From the NCBI RefSeq assembly GCF_904849725.1, contig NC_058522.1:200057486-200121485 (forward strand): a DNA stretch of 64,000 nt. The letters are read 5' to 3'. Made by a program: the position numbers and the translations under genes. The notes under the pieces are model-generated. The model did no database searches. It saw nothing but the letters and a program-made list of their open reading frames with translations, and was not told where the DNA came from. Positions 11,556 to 21,990 of this stretch are shown here, piece after piece. Position 1 is the first letter of the stretch, and each line of letters opens with the position of its first letter. The stretch is from Hordeum vulgare subsp. vulgare. Taxonomy: Eukaryota; Streptophyta; Magnoliopsida; Poales; Poaceae.

Positions 11556-11879
11556 CCCAAGGCACGCCTGGGTTGGCTTCTTGGCGGAGCCTTGAAGGCG
11601 GCCCGAAGCGTCGCTGGCGCTAAACACCTGCTGGCCGGGCCTTTCAAACGGCGAGCCCGTCCTCTTCCGTAGCATATCCTGACCTGCATCTGCGGACCGT
11701 CTCCGCCCCCTGTCCATTCGGCCACCGGCTCTTCCTTCTGTCAATCCGGATGCCAGTTCTTCCTTCCTCTGACCCACGCGTGTCATGTCGTCTTTCCCTT
11801 GTTCTCTATGTCATGCCTTAGAGAGAGGGGAGATGTGGAGGCTCGTGGGGTCCAACTGTCCCGGCGGCACCCTGGCCCA

Positions 11880-14734
11880 CGCTGGAACGGTCAACGGTGC
11901 TGAACCTCGAGGGGTTGAAGAAGGTTCGGCTAGTAGTTGCGGTCGACTCCAATGAGTGGGGGGCCACACAGATCTGGCTAGGCTCATGGCCTCGGAGGGA
12001 GAGGGTGTCCCCCATGGTTCCTCTCCATTTGCAAACCCTCCTTTCTGGTGTACTGCCGCCATTCTCGGGTTTCCTCAACACAGTGCTTTCGCATTACCAG
12101 ATCCATGCGCTCCACCTTGACCCCCGTTCTTTGGTCCTCCTCTCTGCCTTCGCGTTCTTGTGCGAGGCTTTTGTCAGCGTTACTCCTTCTGTGGCATTGC
12201 TCCGCCATTTCTTCTCCCTTGAGTTGATCTCTGAGGTGCAGTGTTGTGGGTGTGCGTACTTTAGAACCGTCGATGCAATAGCCCCCGAGGATCCTATACG
12301 CTGAGCTCCTCCCCGAAGCGGAAGTGTTCCGGTGGCAATTGGTGCAGGTTGAGGCTGCCGTGGCCGGAGCTCTATTCCTACCTCCGCCGACCCTCGCGAT
12401 GCCTAACCGGGGGTGGGAGCGCGAATAGCTCGGCGACCCCAGCTAGCAGTGGTCTTGATCCGACTGGGAAAACTGAGGCGCGCGGGGGTGTCGATGGTGA
12501 TGGTGGTGCGCGAGTTCATATGTCGGCGGATTGCTCCCCTTCAGCGCCACTCCTGCCCCATGTGGGCCTACACAGGGCCCAGTGACTCGATGAGGACACA
12601 TGTCGTCCCCTTTTCCCCTGATGTCCTGCGTAAGCTGCTTCGCCGGCTGACTAGTGGCAATCCTGACTAGCTCCCCCCGAACGGTCTGCCGTTGTACAGC
12701 TTCAAGGCCCCGGAGGCTCTCGCCACGGAGATACTGCTCTTCGATGAATGGGGGCTCCTTCCTGAAGGGGAAAAGCGTTTTCCGGGAGGCCGCGCCCCCC
12801 GGGGTTCAGCCCGCGAACACCCTGATTGTGCGGTTACCCCCGTAACCATGGCAGGAGGTGCACAGCCGCCCGTCCCCTCGGCTCTTGCTCCGTGTCAAGC
12901 CGGGGTTGGTGGTGGCGATCGATCGACGGTGGAAAGCGCTGCCCCCACTTCCGATCCTCGCTCGAAGGCCGCTGATTCCCCCCGCCAGGGCGCCCCTGTC
13001 GATCGGAAGAGGAGGTTGTCCGAGGGCGACCGCCCCCCGGCGCGAGGGGCTCCGGCGAGTAAGAAGTGGATGGCCATTGTCGACTAAGCGCCTGTATTCC
13101 CCCTCGTCGTCCTTTATGCTCCTGTCTTCTAAACCCTTGTTCTTTAGGTTCCCTTTCAGCGGCTGGGGAGGCGGATCATCGCCAACTGCTCCGGAGGTCG
13201 CCGGGCGTCCCGCGGACTCTTCTCTCGCATTCTGCGACGCCCGGTCTCCCGAGCCTCATGCAGGTGAACCCCCCGCGATCTTCTTCGTTGGAGGCCTTCG
13301 GTACTTCGGGGGGATGCCTCTCCCCTCGCCTGTGGCCCCTCCTAGGGCCATGTCACGCCTTCCCCTTGGACCCCTCCAGCATGGCGGTGAGGGGCCTCAG
13401 GGGGCGCTCAATGTCGATGAAACGGCCGCACGGGAGCTCCCAGCCCTTGGGCATGGACTCGGGTCGGGTGATCCCTTGCGCGTTTCTCATGTTCGCTGTA
13501 TGGGAGGCGAGGACCCCTGCAGGCCTTTGGATCCTGTCGCGGGTTCGCCCGCCGCACCATGAAGAGGGACGGACGCACGGGAACAAGCTTCAACGTCTAG
13601 GGGCGGGGCTTGCCAGTCATGAAGCCCGCCAGGAAGGTGAGCGCAAGTACCTTGCGTCGAGGTGGCGCCAACTTGATGTCGCCATGAACCTCGAATGTCT
13701 GTAGCGGCAGCACGCTCGCGCAGAGGTAGAGGCATCCCTTGCTGTGACGGTAGAAGCCCGCGAGCGCGCCCTCGCCGAGGATCATGAGGCTGATTGTTGG
13801 TGCAGGGCCTCCGAGGACCGCCACAACGAGCTTTGCTCCCTCATCACCCGTCTTGAAGAGAAAACTCCGCCGAGGGCCTCCCTGTGTGCCCGCCGGCGGA
13901 GTCCTTCGTTGTCAGTCCTCGAGCATCCGCCGACTCGCTGGTGCTTGTAGAGGTGCAGCAGTACTTGGAGCAGGTGCGTCTGGACATGCGGGAGCGCCAG
14001 TTGTCACTTGTTGAGGAATCTCTTGCCTCTCGTGAAGCAAACCTTCAGGAGGAGATAGACAAGGGGTGGCGGAGGCTTGACGTTCCCTTCTTCTTGATTA
14101 CCATGTGAAGTTGAGGCTCCAGGAGTCCCGCTTCCTCAAGCGTCGTGGTTGCCTGCAAAAGGAGGTGAGTGCCCTCCGGAGGAGGCTGGATCAGGAAGCG
14201 GAAAGTCGACAGGCCGCGCTGGACTCACAGACCACTGCTGAGGGTAAGCTCTCTAATATATGCAAACAAGTGAAAGGTGCTGCTTCCCTGGTTGGACAGG
14301 CTTCTGAAGAGGCAGCCCGCGCTCGCAGCCTTCAACTTGAGCGCTCCAGGATGTTCTGGTCCCTCGAGCGGAGGGCTTCCCGCGCTCTGAGCGACATGTG
14401 TGGAGAAGGCGTCTCCGGTCCCCTGATTCCTGACGACTCCGGGTACTTGGGCTTTTTCTACCGCGTCGTGGAGCATATCAAGGCGAGCATCGAGAAGGCC
14501 CTTGCGCTTGCGGAGGAGAAGAGCCGTGACCTTTTCGGTCAGGCCGCCTCAGACGTCTTCAGCCACCTCCTTCGCCTCGACACCGACTTTGACTTTGCTT
14601 CGGTGCTGGACCCGGTGCCAGAGACGATATGTGTTGCCTTGGCCCAATGGGTCGAGGTGCACGTGGAAGACCTGGTGACAAGGCTTGCTCCAGAGGGTCG
14701 CGACATGGGCTCCGATGACGATGCGTCCTTATGA
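11880..14734 (+). pseudogene. E2 antisense gene: gypsy-type transposase-like domain plus coiled coil, degraded
   Basis: The gene lies on the strand opposite to E2. The frame ending at 12304 carries LPPFSGFLNTVLSHYQIHAL, LSAFAFLCEAF and LRHFFSLE. This pattern matches the conserved domain known as 'putative gypsy type transposon' (Pfam PF04195, recalled, not searched). The domain continues in other frames (12413-12670 with MWAYTGPSDSMRTHV; 12692-13087 with a Pro/Ser/Ala-rich linker), so frameshifts or unrecognised introns split it. A long helical, Glu/Arg-rich frame at 14105-14734 looks like a coiled coil and ends with an acidic tail. Order (domain, low-complexity linker, coiled coil, acidic end) matches the antisense gene of E4. 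Molecular function is unknown. It is broken here and exon borders are not resolved. Confidence 0.65.
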
Positions 14735-16045
14735 TCCACAGCCTCGTCCTCCTCATAGGTTCATGTGTTAAGTTTAACAGCAGCTATGTCAAGTCTGGTC
14801 GGTACCTTCTAACGTGTTCTCTAAGGACGAGGTATGCACGACGCTTCCATACTAGTCGCGGCTGCTGCCAACCTATGATGTCGCCATGCTGATGATTTGT
14901 CATGTGAGTGTGGGCTCGTTCGTGGTGTCTCCTTCCTGCTTTTGGGGCGGCTTGAGGACCCTTTCGGCACTCTATGTGTGTAGATCCCGGTCTCGCACAT
15001 TTCCCGTTTGCCGTGTGGTGCAACTCGTTAGCAAGGTTGCTCCCCATGGGGCAAAGCCCCATCGCCCTCTGGGGTCGAGTGGCATTGTGACCGGTGAGGC
15101 CCCTGAAGCGTGCTGCTCAAGAGCCCCCTTTGACACTCAGGCCGCTCTACTTTGTCAGGCCCCAGCCCTGCACATTTCCCTGCCGACGCGGAGCTCTCGC
15201 TTCACAGGACGAGTCCCCGCAACTACCGGCGTCGACCGGATCTCCTAGGCATTGCCAACAATGGTGAGTGGCATTATGACTGGTAAGGCTCCTGAGGCAC
15301 AGCCCAGGAGCCCCCTTTCGGGCGCTCGAGCAATTTCGCACTCCGCCCCTTTTTGCGATTGCCTCGGGAGAACCGGAGTCCTCCCGAGGTTCCCGCGAAA
15401 CACCAATCAGAGAAAAAGGGGGAAAGAGAACACGAGTTCGGCAAAGTGAGAGAACGTAGAAACGAAATCCCCGCCCTTCTTTTCTTTTCAAAACATCAAG
15501 TAGAGAAACCTACGAGCCCTCGATAGCTTAGGATACAGCAGAAAGGGAAAGGCCCTAGTGGGCCTGAACTTAAAACGCAATGAAGAAACAAGAAAAAAGC
15601 AATGTCCGGCATCCTAGCTATTCACCGCCTCCGTCTCCCCCCAGCGCTGAGCATAGGGCTTCCACTAGGCGTGTGGTGGACCTCTTCCGCGTCCTCGAGG
15701 GGACCTCGGCAAATACCACCTCGGCTCGTTATTACGTGAGAGTTTCACGGTAGGGGTGTATATGGGAGGTCGCGAGGACGCTTTGGCCTCGCGAGTGTCT
15801 GTAACCCTGAGGCATTAGGCGCCTCATTCCGGAGGTCATTGGGGGACTGTGTTTATTCCTCCGTCTTCTCCACCACGCGTGGTGTGGACCCATTCTGCAT
15901 CCTAAGGGGTGCCTGGGCGTATAAAGCCTCGGCTCGTTATTACATGAGAGTGTCACGGGATGAAGTAGATTCCAGAAGAATTGAAGGAGGATATAGGGTC
16001 GATGCAGAGGTGGCGCCGGGGCTGCGCGGGGGCGGCGCCGAGGTG
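14735..16045. repeat. E2 spacer with degenerate ~190-210 bp tandem repeats
   Basis: Pairs of similar blocks recur at a spacing of about 190-210 bases. The block GTGGCATTGTGACCGGTGAGG at 15079 is repeated, altered, at 15269; a block with GCACATTTCCC occurs at 14995 and 15170; and CTCGGCTCGTTATTAC occurs at 15720 and 15929. The copies are diverged. They sit between gag and the antisense gene, the position the 70-bp array occupies in E4. I see no coding sequence. Confidence 0.5.
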
Positions 16046-17357
16046 TTAAGAGTTGATGCATGGCCCAGGGATGCTTTGGGGGCTCCATGCCTCCTGGGCA
16101 TGCTCCCCGCTCACGGTCCCCGGGCTTATAGCGGCATGGCGTGGCCCGCCTTGAGAGAGCCCTTGGGTGAGGGGGGGCTCCCCACGCCCGCCGGCCGGAA
16201 ACCTCACCAAGGTGGTGGGTACTGAATCCCCGAGGCGATGCCCCAGCGCGCCTCGCTGGGGGCCCCCGGGTTCCCTGAGTAGTACCCTGGGTCGCGCCCC
16301 CAGTCCGGGCAAGCCCAGCTTAAGGGCAGTGACGGGTACCCAAACACCTGCTGGTAACCGAACGAAGCCTGCACCGGTGACATGGGCGCGTATACCACGC
16401 TACGTCCCCAAGTGGGTGGCGCGCGCCCTGGGGGCGGGGGCGGGTATACCACCCCAACCCCCAGGTTGGGATCGTCTGGCCCGAGAACATGGGCGTATGT
16501 TCCTCCCTCCGTCCCAAGGCTGGGGCCCCACGACTCGGACATGAAGGTGCGTTCACCCTGTGCAAGGCGAGAGGTCCTGGCCCCACACCCAGACGTCTGT
16601 CTGGGGCAGTTCCCAACCAGTAGCTGCGCCCCGCGAGTGCACCTGCATTGGGCGTCCTCGCGAAGCCACCCCCTCGGACCACCCCCTCGGCATTGTTCAT
16701 ACTTGTTCGTGCGGGGGCTGTCTGTGGGGTCGCGCTCATGCCTCCTGCTGTAGTGACGGCTAGCGTGGTCTCCTCCGTGGCCCATAGGTGTGCCGATATG
16801 GTTGTCGTCGGACCGCCTGAGCCCCCGAGGGTTGGTGTTGTCGAGCCGCCGGTACTCCCTCCCTGCTCTGTAAAGTACGCCAGGGAACGCTGGGGGACGC
16901 CATCCCAACGGGTCCGAGCCTTGCACCCCCATCTGCTCCTGTCGGATCTCCAATAGGGGTGAGCCGAGGTGAAGGTTTGGGGTGCACCCGTGCGATCCTT
17001 CTGTTGCGAGCCCTGGCATTGCGGGCTGACGAACACTGTTCGTGCAGGAGCGAGGTCGGGCTTCGCCGACGGCGAAGAGCCTGAGGTGGCGCGCGTGACC
17101 TCCGACGCGGCGGTGACGTGCAGTATGCTAGCACCTGAGCTCGTACGCCACCAGCAGCGCGACATGCCTGTGTGTCGGATACTGACAAGCCCAGACGAGG
17201 GAAGGGGGCAGAAGGATGCGAGGAAGGGCCAGGCGGCGCGGGGACGCTGCATGGTTGGTGAAGACGGCAGCCACGGGCGCCCACCGGAAGCCTGTCCAAC
17301 ATGGACGTCAGCCGTCAAGGCGGCGGGATGCAGCTGGGCGTCATGGCCCGCACGCAT
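16046..17357 (-). pseudogene. E2 gag-like region, proline-rich, low confidence
   Basis: This region starts about 130 bases inside the PBS. Two overlapping minus-strand frames (17357-16320, 345 codons; 17019-16204, 271 codons) are open here. Both are rich in Pro, Gly, Arg and Ser, partly because the DNA is GC-rich. No zinc knuckle or capsid motif is visible. The position suggests the start of gag in the minus-strand element, but an open frame in GC-rich DNA is weak evidence. It could be non-coding leader sequence. Confidence 0.35.
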
Positions 17358-17466
17358 CGTTTACGCCACGCGGGCAGCTTGCCTCTCTGCGCAGACCCGT
17401 CGTTTCCCCTCCATGAGTGTGGTCGGTTTTTGTGAGCCGAACCTTGTGAGAGACCTCGGCACACCC

Positions 17467-17484
17467 CCTACCTGGCGCACCAAA
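17467..17484 (-). other. E2 primer binding site
   Basis: On the minus strand the bases after the 5' LTR read TTTGGTGCGCCAGGTAGG, the same motif as E0 with one change. The tRNA was not determined. Confidence 0.75.
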
Positions 17485-18358
17485 TGTCAGATTTCGGGCT
17501 CCGCAAAACCCTAAAGATTCGAGCACTGGGTGTGTACGAAGATCTCTCCTTGCTCAGTCTCGCCTAGCCCACTACTCGATGGGAACGACGAAGGACTCAC
17601 TCGATGGCAAGGGTAGCACAGAACACAACAGTTTACCCAGGTCGGGGCTGCAGCGAAACGTAACACCCTACTCCTGCTTTTGGTGGATTGCCTCTCGCGG
17701 AGGTGGTGGATGAACTAGTACAGTGCTCTGGAGCCTCTGGAGGCCAAGTGGCTAAGTGTATTGCCCTACGCTTGGAATGAACTCCCTCCAACCAAGTGTT
17801 CTACCCTTTCTATTTATAGTGGAGGCCCGGGTCCTCTTCCCTCATAGCTTCGGCGGGAAGGGATCCCACAACAGCCAATTTCAAAGGGGAACAGGGGAAC
17901 ATGCTCCCCTGCCGAAAGGTGGTCTTCACCCGCAAAGTAACTGCCCGCGCTGCTGGGACGGGCCCGGGGATGACGTTTGCCCTACTCGCACGCGACGGCG
18001 CCTTCGTTGCACCAGAAGGGAAACGTTTGGATGATGCCTTTGGAACCCTGGTACGCTCCCACCTCCTTTGCACTAAAGGGAAAACTGTCTTGCCCTGCCA
18101 TCTATTGCTTGCCTGTCCTTTGCTGGCGTCACCCTTGACACCTAATGCCCGGCCTTGCCTCGAAATATCCGCCACCCCGGAAGGGTCCTCAGGAGGTACC
18201 CTGCGGGTCTTGATGTCGCTCTTCCTCGCGAGGATTGGCCCCTCTCGAGGGCCTTGTCCAGGGTGTTGTTGTCCCAGTCCATCTTGGGTCGATGAGGTGG
18301 ACTGGCCCTGGGCCGCAGGTAGGCAGGTGTGAGTACGCCCATTCCCAGAACACCGACA
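17485..18358 (-). mobile_element. E2 5' LTR
   Basis: This 874-bp repeat pairs with 10667-11543. The minus-strand TATAAATAG is at 17810-17818. It ends with ACCGACA followed by the target-site copy CAAGC. Confidence 0.9.
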
Positions 18359-18363
18359 CAAGC
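18359..18363. repeat. E2 target-site duplication, right copy
   Basis: CAAGC directly follows the E2 5' LTR and matches 10662-10666. Confidence 0.9.
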
Positions 18364-18658
18364 CGGCAATGCACAATGCTCGGTAGTGCAGCTGGTTCAC
18401 CAAGATCGGGCGCGGTGAGGCTCTGCCGCTTGAGCCACCTCTGCTGCCTTCCGCTCCGGGGGCTGGCGGGGCCGGCGTTGTGTACCCTCAACAGGATACC
18501 ATGTACATCATCTTCACCAGCGAGCCTGACGCCAAGCGTAGCAATTGAAGCGCGCGGTCGAGGTTAACGTCGTCGTTCCGCCAGTCCCCCAGTGCATGTA
18601 CTCGTCAGACATGCCCATCAGCTCGGGTTGCGTGGACCATCCGGCTGTTATACCGACC
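18364..18658 (+). pseudogene. E1 gag, duplicated copy 1, segment c
   Basis: This segment resumes E1 gag after E2 and corresponds to 20416-20718 of copy 2, sharing CACCAGCGAGCCTGACGCCAAG and GTCGTTCCGCCAGTCCCC. It ends at about CCGACCCC, where sequence jumps back to the start of the duplicated unit (ATCATCGCCTTCAGCTCTCAC, equivalent to 2091 onward). Confidence 0.75.
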
Positions 18659-20718
18659 CCATCATCGCCTTCAGCTCTCACGGTCGTCACCGACATGTAG
18701 CCCACCGAGGTGCTCAACTGTGACGAGCTACCGCCGGCTGGCGACAACAACCTCTCTTGCATCATCGACAACCTGTGCGACCGTTTGGAGGTGTTCACTA
18801 TCACCTTGCATGGCGGAACGTCTAGGTACCGAATCCCGATTCGCGCGGTGATGGACACCCTCCACACCCCCATCCCTCAGGTGGTCGACCCATCGGTCGC
18901 CACCCAAGAGATCGACAGCCACCACCAGCAGCTGCTCCACGAGGCGGAAGCGCTGGAGGCTACTCAGCGTGAGTTTGAAGCTACTCGGCGCAAGTTCAAC
19001 GTCGCCCATGGTTTCACGCTGGCTGCCCCCGGGCCCAGCTAGTTGGAGTGCATGCGGTGCCGAGGAAGTGCAGTCCGCCACGCGTTGGTCGGCGATCGCT
19101 TCATTTACGACACTCCACTTTAGAACATGCGAGTCGTGCAGGCTTCCATCGGCGAGCTCGAGGGCCTCGATGGTCCGGCTCATGATGTGTAGCAGGAACG
19201 CATCCGCGTCCTCATCGAGGCGGCCAACACGCAGCAGACCGAGTTGTCCCGCGTACCTACTGGCTCCCGCTCAAGGACCCATAGCTGGCCGGCGGGAAAC
19301 AATCCAGGTATCTTCGCCTCCCAACACCCATCACGGTCGCGGCAGCCAACAGGCGGGCAACCGCGGCCGACGGGACCATAGCCCATCTACTGTTGACAGT
19401 CGTGCGCGGGTGCCGACTGGCCAGGGCGACCACAAGTCAGGACAGAGCGGCCGGTGTGAGGAGTGCAGCCGATCAGCGATACCATGCGGGCTGGTGGACG
19501 ACCGAATCGGCGCGTGCCAGTTCGACGACCAGGACGCCCATTTCTGCGTGGAGCATCTCGCCTAATCCCGCCCGGTCGAGGAGGAAGGCATAGCCAGCCC
19601 ACTATGCTTCGGGTTGCGCATCCTCAAGGAGTCGTTCCCTAAAGGCTTCACCTTGGCGCGCGACACCCCCAACTACAATGGCTCGACCAAGCCTGAGGAT
19701 GGTTGACCAACTATACCACCGCCGACGGCATTGCCAGCGGCCAAAAGTGTGTAGCCGTCCGCTATGTGCACCTCATGCTGCTCAGTTTGGCTCGGAGCTG
19801 GCTAAACAGCCTGTCGACTCGCAGCATGAACGACTGGCTGGATTTCCAGGAGGCGTTCGTGCGCAACTTCACCGGCACGTACAAGCACTTTGGTCGGCCC
19901 TGGTAGCTCACCCTGTGCGTACAAGGCTGGCCAAGCCGCTGCGCGACTACCTCACGCGATGGACCGAGCTACGCAACTCCTGTGAGGGCGTTCGTGATGT
20001 GCACGTGATCGAGTACTTCATTGACGGTTGCCGAGACGGCACCCTCCTCAAGCACAAGCTCACGCGCTGGGAACCCTCCACCCTCACGAAGCTGATGGCC
20101 GTTGTCGACCAGTACGCCATGGCCAAGTCTTCCATGAAGCTGCATGCTCGTCGACATGTCCGGCAAGCCAACCGTGCCCAAGCCGGCTGCCACCCTGGCA
20201 ACCGGCTGACCCCAGCCGGATGAGGGCAAATGCAAGATCGACCAGCCGAACGCCCGCCAGGGTAGCTGGCAGGTCGCAGTCGTCGAGGACGGCCGCATGG
20301 AAGACGGGCAAGGCCCGAGCCGACGCCAGCGCACCAACGAAGACAAGCAGTCGGACAAATACGCCTTCGAAGCCATGCTCGATGGGCCCTGCATGTTCCA
20401 TAGCGAGGCCAAGCCGGCAATGCACACTGTTCGGCTGTGCAGCTAGTACACCAAGATCGCACGTGGTGAGGCTCTGCCGCTTGCACCGCTGCCACCTCCA
20501 CCGCCTTCCGCTCCGGGAGCCGGCGGGGCCGACGACGTGTACCCTCAACAGGATGCCATCTATGTCATCTTCACCAGCGAGCCTGACGCCAAGCACAGCA
20601 AGCGCAAGTGCACGAAGGAGGTCTACGTTGTCGTTCCGCCAGTCCCCAGCACATGCACTCGTCGGACAGGCCCATCACCTGGGGCCGCGAGGACCATCCG
20701 GTTGTGATGCCGACCCCC
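18659..20718 (+). pseudogene. E1 gag, duplicated copy 2
   Basis: This is the uninterrupted second copy of the roughly 2.06-kb gag unit. The frame at 18710-19042 holds the helical N-terminal part (LLHEAEALEATQREFEATR). The frame at 19703-19906 holds the retrotransposon gag domain, with AVRYVHLMLLSLARSWLNSL and WLDFQEAFVRNFTGTY. Later frames carry the Lys/Arg-rich C-terminal side. At least three frame changes and several stops are needed to span it, so it is a pseudogene. It leads directly into the protease. A role in particle formation is inferred from the domain. Confidence 0.75.
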
Positions 20719-21378
20719 GGCGGCTACGTGCTGGTGTTGGATCCCACCTTCGTCTCCTGACGGAGCACGTGCCGCTTCCGGCTGGTGCTCATCGATGGTG
20801 GTAACATCATCAACATTATCTACCATGACACCATGGAGAAGCTCGGAATTCTGGAGTCCGAGCTCGAGCCAACTGAGACGGTGTTCCACGGCATCGTCCC
20901 GGGTCAATACTGCTTGCCGATCTGTAGGGTCCAGCTGGACGTGTTGTTTGGCGCCCAGGTGAACTTTCGCCGCGAGCCGATCTGGTTTGAGGTCTTCAAC
21001 CTCACCAGCTCCTACCAGGCCATCTTCGGCCGGCTGGCCCTAGCCAAGTTCATGGCGGTCCCGCATTATGCCTATCTAAAGATGAAGCTGCCAGGCCCAC
21101 ATGGTATCATCACCATAGCGGGGAATTACAAGAAGTCGCCCGAGTGCACTCAGGCCAGCTCCAAGCTGTCCGAGTCTCTCGTCATCATCGAGGAGAGGCC
21201 ACAGATGGATTGGCTCGTGGCCCTCGCTCGCGAGCTGGCCGCCATGCCCGAGCCCAAGCTGAAGCAGCCAACTGCGGAGGCTCAGTTCCAGCCGGCTACC
21301 GGTAAGGACAGCAAGAGGGTCCCTCTGGACCCGGCTGACCCCACCGCGGCAAGTACCATACCTTCTCCTCGTTGATGG
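20719..21378 (+). pseudogene. E1 aspartic protease region
   Basis: The frame 20785-21375 carries the protease segment LIDGGNIINIIYHDTMEKLG, where Asp-Gly-Gly stands at the active-site position, followed by FHGIVPGQ, YQAIFGRLALAKFMA and LKMKLPGPHGIITI. These correspond block for block to the E4 protease at 53500-53870. In the family this enzyme cleaves Gag-Pol. The frame continues with a linker towards RT, but ends at 21375, and RT, RNase H and integrase are absent. The catalytic Asp is kept; the element could not encode an active polyprotein. Confidence 0.75.
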
Positions 21379-21990
21379 CCTAACCATAGCCGGCTATAAA
21401 CCACAATGTGGCTATCTGGCCGGTAGGTGCACAAGCAAAGGGAGGCGGGGCATATGGGAAATATCAACAAAGGGTGGTACAGTTCCAGCCGCACTGTGAA
21501 GATGGTTCAACAGTCTAGCTTGCGAAAAGTCTAAAGTACCAATGCCCCGCCTCTGCAGCCCATCCTTTGCTCGGCCACAATCCGCTAGCCGGCTGGCCGA
21601 CATGAACAAAGGCAAAGGAGCAGGGCACATGGGAAAACAAAGATTCAGAGCATGAAAGTTAACCGAACAAAAGGACACACGACAATATGTTAAATTAAAA
21701 GTACAGTGCATAGATAATAAGATAAGGGCACACGGCCTAGAGTACTTTACAATACACCCCGAGTCGGTGGACTTGTTCAGAACAACCTCACATGTTAAAT
21801 AAAAATAGGAAAGATAAATGACCGGCTATGGCAGTGTTGCCTCCCCATCTCAGTCCACATGGACGTCTAGCTCATCTAGGGAGCCGAGGCTCTTCCTTGC
21901 TGGCCTCCACCATGGCAACCGGTGGCGCTCCTCTGCCGCCAGCTGGCGGTGCCTCCGGGTCGCCAGCCAGCGGCACCTCAGTGGCCACGG
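21379..21990. repeat. E1 spacer with diverged tandem repeat
   Basis: Two related blocks about 185 bases apart contain GGCCGGTAGGTGCACAAGC...GGGGCATATGGGAAA (21418-21465) and GGCTGGCCGACATGAACAAAGG...CAGGGCACATGGGAAAA (21590-21638). No coding sequence was identified up to the antisense gene. The jump from protease directly into this spacer marks the deletion of the rest of pol. Confidence 0.45.

Larger units (their letters stand above)
10667..18358 (-). mobile_element. E2: complete but pol-less gypsy-type element inserted in E1 gag
   Basis: LTRs of 877 and 874 bp, both starting TGTCAG and ending GACA, bound a 5.9-kb interior, with CAAGC duplicated on both sides. The PBS abuts the right LTR and the PPT abuts the left one, so the element is on the minus strand. 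The interior holds, in minus-strand order, a proline-rich gag-like region, degenerate repeats of about 190-210 bp, and a plus-strand (antisense) gene related to the one in E4. No protease, RT, RNase H or integrase motif was found. It is therefore a non-autonomous derivative that keeps its cis sequences and the antisense gene. Confidence 0.85.

Noticed and set aside
12858..13704. Overlapping plus-strand ORFs of 212-234 codons as separate genes
   Set aside because: They are alternative frames of the low-complexity linker region of the E2 antisense gene in GC-rich DNA.
16320..17357. 345-codon minus-strand ORF as a host gene
   Set aside because: It lies between the PBS and repeats of E2 in GC-rich DNA and overlaps another long frame; at best it is E2 gag-like sequence.
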